Shown here: positions 22,411 to 64,000 of the stretch, in pieces
Layout of the letters: each line of letters starts with the position of its first letter
Position numbering within the stretch: the first letter of the stretch is position 1
DNA from: Limnoperna fortunei
Lineage: Eukaryota > Mollusca > Bivalvia > Mytilida > Modiolidae
Length of the DNA: 64,000 bases
Assembly: GCA_944474755.1 (NCBI GenBank)
Contig: OX104112.1
Span: 87,495,756-87,559,755, forward strand
Reading direction: 5' to 3'
Translations under genes and position numbers: made by a program
The notes under the pieces: model-generated
Told to the model about the DNA's origin: nothing
Seen by the model: only the letters and a program-made list of their open reading frames with translations
Databases searched by the model: none

Positions 22411-22562
22411 AGTCATTTCGTACCATAACCAAATCGTACCATTGCCATTTCGTACCCAAAATTACCAAATCGTACCATCAAAATGCCACATCGTACCATA
22501 ACTTATTACCATTTCGTACCATATGAAAATAATATCGTACCATATGTAAACAATGTCGTAGA
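22411..22562. repeat. Left cluster of TCGTACCAT-type short repeats
   Basis: The motif (T/A)TCGTACCA(T) occurs at least seven times at irregular spacing of about 15-25 bp. The first part, TTTCGTACCATAACCAAATC, is found inverted at 24588-24612. Confidence 0.7.
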
Positions 22563-22828
22563 ATGCAAAAAATTGAAATACTTTAATGTATAACATAAAC
22601 AAATATTCGTAAAAAAATCTTTTAAATTAATCTAAAGAAGATATTTTCAAAATTATTAATTAAAAAATGGTTATTTGAAATAATTGTTGTGTAAACAAAT
22701 ATGGCTTTATTATTCATTAATAAGATATGAAAGCAATAATGACTTTCCGCAAAAAGTTTGTTTCCCAGTGCTGTAATGAAAGACAATTGATTGTGACAAT
22801 ATTGAAAATAGTAGCTCATGTTAAAATA

Positions 22829-23565
22829 CAGTCGAACTTCAGTAGCTCGAACCTGGATGGCTCAAACACCCGGGATTTCTCGAACACCTATCAAAGTACG
22901 GAACTTTCCCCCAATATAATCAATGTTTAAATTACTTCGATTTCTCGAACACCGATTTCTCGAAAACTCAAACTAAATTAGCAGTCCCAATACTAAAAAT
23001 CCATTGAAAAAACCATGAATAACTCGAACTAAAATTATTGACAGCTTGCATGACTAATTGGTCGTAAAAGGTGTAAAGATCGAAGCCATACCTGTAAAAT
23101 GCCAAGCTTGATCTTTAATGATATAATCCCTAATTAATAACCTAATGTCATCAATTTATATTTATGTACTCCTTTGTAGGCAAATTTGTTGAAGTAGTTT
23201 TTAATTAATTAAAATGTGCGCCAATAAATTGCTATCAAATCCGAATCGAGGTCATTGACATAATTACGTAATGCAATTCTATTCATCAATCCTCATGCAC
23301 AAAATTAAGCAAGAAATATAACTGTAAACATTTTTATTTTAATAAAAACAAAAACTCAATACTTAAAAATAAGATTTATATATGAAATGCAAAGAAGAAA
23401 CACAATTTTATTAATCCAATGTCCAGGAAATTAACAGAAATATATAAACCGATATCGATTCCGGTTCGCACATGAACCATTTCCGGACATCCGGTTTCTC
23501 GAACTCCCGATTTCTCGAACTATTTTTGTCGGACCCTTCGAGTTCGAGCCATCGATGTTCGACTG
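22829..23565. mobile_element. Non-autonomous pogo/Tigger-like element
   Basis: The element begins CAGTCGAACTTCAGTAGCTC and ends with the inverse GATGTTCGACTG, flanked by TA on both sides (22827-22828 and 23566-23567). The sub-terminal regions repeat a TTTCTCGAAC motif in both halves. A TA duplication, CAG termini and AACTCGAA-like ends are characteristic of pogo/Tigger elements. It has no transposase. Confidence 0.72.
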
Positions 23566-23765
23566 TAGTTGCTAAGCTTTAAAAGATATTTTTTTAAATT
23601 TTTTTATCTGTGTCATTACGTTGTTATCTGATATTTTATGTTATGACGGAATGATTTTGTTAATAAATTAAAAAATTAAAAATAAAAATAGTTTTTATTT
23701 CTATTTACCACTTTGATCGAAAGAGCAATATTATGCTGCAATTGCATACAGGTTTTCATTAATAC

Positions 23766-23893
23766 ACTTCCCCATATGATATGAAATCATCATATTACAC
23801 TATCCCATATGGTACGAAATTGTCTTAATACAATTCCCCATATGGTACGAAATGGCTGTGGTATGAAATGGTTTTAATTATGGTAAGATTTGG
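23766..23893. repeat. Right cluster of inverted CGTACC repeats
   Basis: CCCATATGGTACGAAAT occurs twice, with related GATATGAAAT, GGTATGAAATGG and GGTAAGATTTGG units. It is the opposite orientation of the left cluster and is interrupted by the element at 23901, resuming at 24587-24617. Confidence 0.65.
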
Positions 23894-23900
23894 ATGGTAC

Positions 23901-24586
23901 CAGGGTTCAACATTAACTTTTTCATGCAGTTGTCCCATCGGGCAAGTTGAGTAACAAATTTACTTGTCCGAATCAAAAACATGCTTGTCCGAAAAATAAT
24001 TCGGGAAAAGAATAATAACACCAAATACCTTTCATTTCAATTTTTATTCCACACAAAACATTAAAGGCAAATAGCAGGTTAACACAATCCAGTTGTTTTT
24101 TTATTTCTGTTTTCATTCAACAAATTTGATCTTTTGATCACGTACTGCAATACACATCCCTGTCAAAAAACAGAAGTCCTAAAATAGATACAGATCGCTC
24201 ATTGGTTGGTTTAATTATAGCTGTATTCGGTCACGTTGTCATTGCATGATCCGTAGCTGTTAGATAGTAGACTCTAGAGGCACCTCGAACATAGAATTTT
24301 TATGATTGGATGATCTAATCTCGAATCGACCAATCGCGCAATAGACGTTCTAAAATTAGATGATGGAAATTTTTTGTTTAGAAATAGAGGAATAATGATA
24401 TCGGAATTGATGTGTTTTATTTTAAGCAAATGAATAACACGATTGAAGAAATTTAAATTGTGTCACAGCGACATTAGGCCACATTTTTCACTTGCCCGAT
24501 CGGACAAGCTTAGCACAACTTTTACTTGTCCGAACTTTCGTTTCACTTGCCCCGGGCAATCGGACAACCGTTAATGTCGAACGCTG
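23901..24586. mobile_element. Non-autonomous element with CAGNGTTCRACATTAAC ends
   Basis: CAGGGTTCAACATTAAC at the left and its inverse (CAGCGTTCGACATTAAC on the other strand) at the right are followed inward by matching TTGTCC and GGGCAAGT blocks. GGTAC flanks both ends. The ends look hAT-like, but hAT duplications are normally 8 bp and only 5 bp match here. No transposase is encoded. Confidence 0.65.
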
Positions 24587-24873
24587 GGTACGATTTGGTT
24601 ATGGTACGAAATGACTGGTAACGTTCTCAACAATGCCATGATTAGGAATAAAGTGATAAAACTAATGAATATGGTGTTGTGGAAATATCAGTTAAACTGC
24701 AAATACATAAAAAAAAGTATGTAGCAAACTAGGGAAACAGTTTAATTGCTTATAATATGCATAAAACCCCCGGGTGTGAATCACTCCCAGGCTGCTCCAT
24801 TATGAGTAATGGGACCTCTTTGTAGCTCCTTCCATAAAAAAAAGGAGCTACATTATTGTAGCTACTTGCACCC

Positions 24874-25304
24874 AACTTCAAAATTGACGACTTTCCAATT
24901 TACAAAAAACCCCACCTATTGTCCACTTCCGGTACTAAAAACTGGCTGTAGACGCTGTTTGTCATGTTGAAAACTTTTGAAATGGACAGTTGTCTTTGAT
25001 AAATTTTCATGCTTCATGTGAATGACAGTTGTCAATTTCTGAGTGAGGATGTTATAAAAAAAAACCTGCTGTGTAAACGTGATCGCTAATTAATTAATCA
25101 ATGTTTATTCCCCCTTTTACCTGATATTAATCTTGGGTAGAACCCCAGCTGTTTTATAGCTTGATTAAATAAGCCCCAGTGACATCCGTGTTCTAATTAA
25201 ATATTCAAACTCACATGTTCTCTTGCCCATGGCTATAGTAACTTCTATTTATAGGGTTAATTAGATGAAAATTTAATTGGCTTAGACAAACGACAATGCA
25301 AAAT
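24874..25304. other. Intergenic spacer
   Basis: Nothing recognised. Confidence 0.4.
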
Positions 25305-26127
25305 GCGGCGACGGCGTAAACACTTGGACATCTAGCGTCATATCTTTGTAAGCCCAAGCCCTAGGTCCATCAAATTTGGTCCAGAGGTAGCTTATATGCC
25401 AGTCAGTCACCTGTCAACTGACCTTGACCTCAATTTCACAGTCCAGGGACTACGTTAAAGTTTTTGGGTTACGGCAGTTCCTCTGTAACCACGCATGGTA
25501 GGATGACAATATTTGGTATATAGGTTGCTGATGACTAGTACATGACTGTCTGGTAGGTGCTACCTGACCTTGACCTCAATTTCATGGTCCAGCCACTACG
25601 TTAAAGTTTTTGGGTTACGGCTGTTCCTCTGTAACCATGCATGGTAGGATGACAATATTTGGTATATAGGTTGCTGATGAATAGTACATGACTGTCTGGT
25701 AGATGTCACCTGACCTTGACCTCAATTTCACGGTCCAGCGACTATGTTAAAGTTTTTGGAGTAGGGCACTTCCTCTAACCATGCATGGCAGGATGAAAGT
25801 ATTTGGTATATATAGATTGCTAATGATTACCACATGACTGTCTCGTAAGTTTCAACTTACTTACTTATGGGGGTTTTTAACGTCCTTGACTACCGTAAAA
25901 GGGTCTCGCACTGACTTTATTAAGTTTCAACTGACCATGACCTCTATTTTATGGTCCAGTGACTAAGTTAAAGTTTTATGATTAGGTCCGTTTCTCTGTA
26001 ACCATGCATTTTATATTTTAAATGATAACAATTTAATGCTATTTACGTAATGCTTATGACGTAATTTTTTTTCGTTACTGATGCAGAATTCAGGCGAGAC
26101 ATCTTTCTGTGTCCACACTTGTTTTAA
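25305..26127 (+). mobile_element. Family B Helentron-like element, left end missing
   Basis: It shares the GGCGTAAACAC leader, the AGCCCAAGCCCTAGGTCCAT block, and about four units of the 146-bp repeat (TGACCTTGACCTC then GACTACGTTAAAG) with the copy at 45261. The right end is the same: CAGGCGAGACATCTTTC then TGTGTCCACACTTGTTTT. The left hairpin is absent. A 70-bp insert interrupts the fourth unit (about 25856-25925). Confidence 0.75.
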
Positions 26128-27424
26128 CTTGAAATAAAAGGGGAAATGGGTCAATTGTGGTTCAAAACCACAAACCAACATGCCATATAGTGTGACAGCA
26201 TAACTAATGCCTTTTGCTGTCCGAGATTTTTCACATGCAGCCTGTGACCCTGCTAATTGGTGAAATTACAACTGAATTCTACAACTAGGAAAGAATTGTT
26301 TATGTCTAAATAAAGTTAAAAAATTGCTTTTTAAAACACATTGTATTTACCTGGACAATTTTCAACTAACTGGTTCAAGGTTTCATCGGAAAGATCTTGT
26401 TTTCGCTGTCATCATACTCTTAAGGTGACAGATAGCTCAAGAGCTTTCAAGTTATGAATGTGCAACCGTTGGAACTACAGTAAACAAATTACAAATTGGG
26501 TATATAGTGATGGAGTTGTCAGTCTTTCCGACCGTCCATTACACTTTCTCATGTACCTACACTACTAAATGGAATTTGATGAAGCTAACACAGAATCTTT
26601 GTCACATATAGTGCCTTTGTGCACCTGATATTAAAAATTAAGATAATAAGTGAGCATTGCTTACAGTTTTATTAGTTTTCATTTTTCATTTGGTATCTCA
26701 GATTACTAAAGTTAGTGGCAGTTCTAAAATTTTGGGAACTCGTACCACTTTTATTTAGTCGTTAATCATTAAATTTTATCCAAAACTGGGATCTGTTTCT
26801 ACATTAACTTTGATGAAGTTAAAATTCAAGTTTATAGAACTAATTGCTACATGTACATTGTCCTTGATTTTCTCTTTGTCATACTTAACTGTGTTTCTTT
26901 TACTAAACCGTCACGCATCATTATTTGACATTTTAATGTATGGTTGATTCTTTTTCTTTCAAACAAGCGACAAAAAGCACTCCACGGAAATGTTTTGAAG
27001 AATGAAAAGAAATAATATAACTCAAATCTAAATCAGACATTAGACAAAATAATCCAGAATTTCTAAAATTTTACTATTTTTCCAAATTTCCAAATATTAC
27101 AGTTGGCGGGTTTGTACATGTAAACCTAAAAGTAACAAATCAATTCCCTTGTGTATAATTTATATGTTATATTACACTTACATCTTCTTTCAGGTTGAAA
27201 CATTAAAAAATCTAAAAAAATACAGTCTTCAAACTGAAATGGCTAATGATAGCTGTATGCAAATATGGACAGTACAGTTTTTGTTTTAATATCATATTTC
27301 TACATTTTTGTTTATGCATTGTGCTTCTATTTATTGTTGGTATTTATGCATTTTAAGTTCCTTTTTCACAAGCAATTATTAGCATTGCTGAAGTGTTTCT
27401 AAATTTTCTTCTTTACTGTTTAAG
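26128..27424. promoter_or_regulatory. Region upstream of WDR7 coding start
   Basis: No core promoter could be identified. A pyrimidine-rich stretch ending CTTTACTGTTTAAG at 27424 looks like a splice acceptor, so WDR7 probably has a non-coding first exon somewhere upstream. Confidence 0.3.
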
Positions 27425-27435
27425 ATTAAGCAACC

Positions 27436-63423
<35,988 letters not shown>

Positions 63424-64000
63424 GTAAGGTCATAACCAAGGCCACTGTTATTCTTCTCAGCAGAGTTTAGTCTGATAGGGTTTCATGAAAATACAATTTT
63501 AACCACCACTAGTTGCACTTCATAAGTTTTTCATGCTTCAGTAATCTGATAAAAAATTTAACTCTACACACAAATAAAGCTAACTTTTGCTTTTTTTGGC
63601 TTCAGCATATACTCTATGCTTTGTTCTGTGGACATCTTTTTGGAATATAAGTGCAGAAGATTTTCTCTAATGACTGCTGATTGATACAAACATTTTTAGC
63701 ATTTGTATATACGCTGTCTATGACAGACGTATTATGGTGTACAAATGTCTGTCTGTCTTTCAATATCCACATGTCACACTGTATCTTGAGGATGCCTTCA
63801 CAGATTTTCTTCTTCTAATTGCAAACAGTTGTTAATTATACTGGCCTCATGGTCTGTATACTTGTTGGTATACAGTTTTTAGAGACTTTTTTCATGGTAA
63901 AAAGGGGATTTTTTGTGTTCAGACTTAACTCGCTTTCATCAGATTTTTATAACAGTTGGTGAGTTGTTAATTTTAATAGCTGTAAGCTTAATTTCATTAT
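63424..64000. other. WDR7 intron 15, partial
   Basis: Around 63715-63790 a short hairpin (CTGTCTATGACAG) is followed by ACAAATGTCTGTCTGTC, in the style of another tandem-core element cut by the window edge. Nothing else recognised. Confidence 0.35.

Larger units (their letters stand above)
22004..24865. mobile_element. 2.86-kb nested transposon with 8-bp target duplication
   Basis: The ends TAGCTACAATCATGTAGCTC (left) and the inverse of GTAGCTACAATAATGTAGCT (right) begin inverted repeats of about 80 bp. These share GGAGCTACAAAGAGGTCCCA and ATTACTCATAATGGAGCA. TTGCACCC flanks both sides (21996-22003 and 24866-24873). Further inside, matching inverted blocks include TAATCATGGCATTGTTGA (about 22216 and 24626) and the CGTACC clusters. 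Two other elements are inserted within it (22829-23565 and 23901-24586). It has no transposase, so it is non-autonomous. A 70-bp relative sits at 38007-38076. Confidence 0.78.

Overview
The window is nuclear DNA of an animal, most likely a bivalve mollusc. Genes are split by GT-AG introns, the sequence is AT-rich, and repeats fill most of the intronic and intergenic space. The bivalve call rests on the repeat style (tRNA-derived SINEs, pearl/Helentron-like elements with tandem cores, an I/Nimb-like LINE) and on the protein resemblance of the two genes. It is an inference and no species is claimed.

Layout. (1) 1-8846, + strand: the 3' end of a gene for a transmembrane protein with a metallophosphoesterase domain (TMPPE-like), seen as three coding exons (1-32 partial, 871-1010, 8659-8846). 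Its last intron holds a full-length but dead I-superfamily LINE (1361-7492) with a 14-bp target-site duplication, and a 241-bp palindrome-bearing element whose own target duplication copies the splice acceptor of the final exon. (2) 8847-27424: intergenic, no convincing host gene. It holds a SINE, a dead Tc1-like transposase, a 5'-truncated CR1/jockey-type LINE on the minus strand, several foldback elements, and a 2.86-kb nested transposon cluster (22004-24865) with 8-bp target duplications. (3) 27425-64000, + strand: the first 15 coding exons (about 703 codons, roughly half the usual length) of WDR7 (rabconnectin-3 beta), running off the right edge. Every exon junction keeps phase. The first intron has a GC donor, and exon 8 is a 27-nt symmetric microexon.

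WDR7 and its partner DMXL (rabconnectin-3 alpha) regulate V-ATPase assembly and acidification of vesicles. TMPPE is an uncharacterised membrane phosphoesterase. Nothing in the sequence links the two functionally; they are neighbours on the same strand.

The most unusual content is in the repeats. Four unrelated-looking repeat families (32101-33200 and 47807-48037; 25305-26127 and 45261-47095; 62208-62900; 53527-54700) share one architecture. Where the left end is intact there is a T run, a left-end hairpin built around a CGACGA-like core, and then tandem units of about 146-190 bp. The left-end motif returns inverted near the right end, just before a small terminal hairpin. This fits non-autonomous Helentron-type elements. 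Many perfect or near-perfect inverted repeats (70-580 bp) lie in the WDR7 introns.
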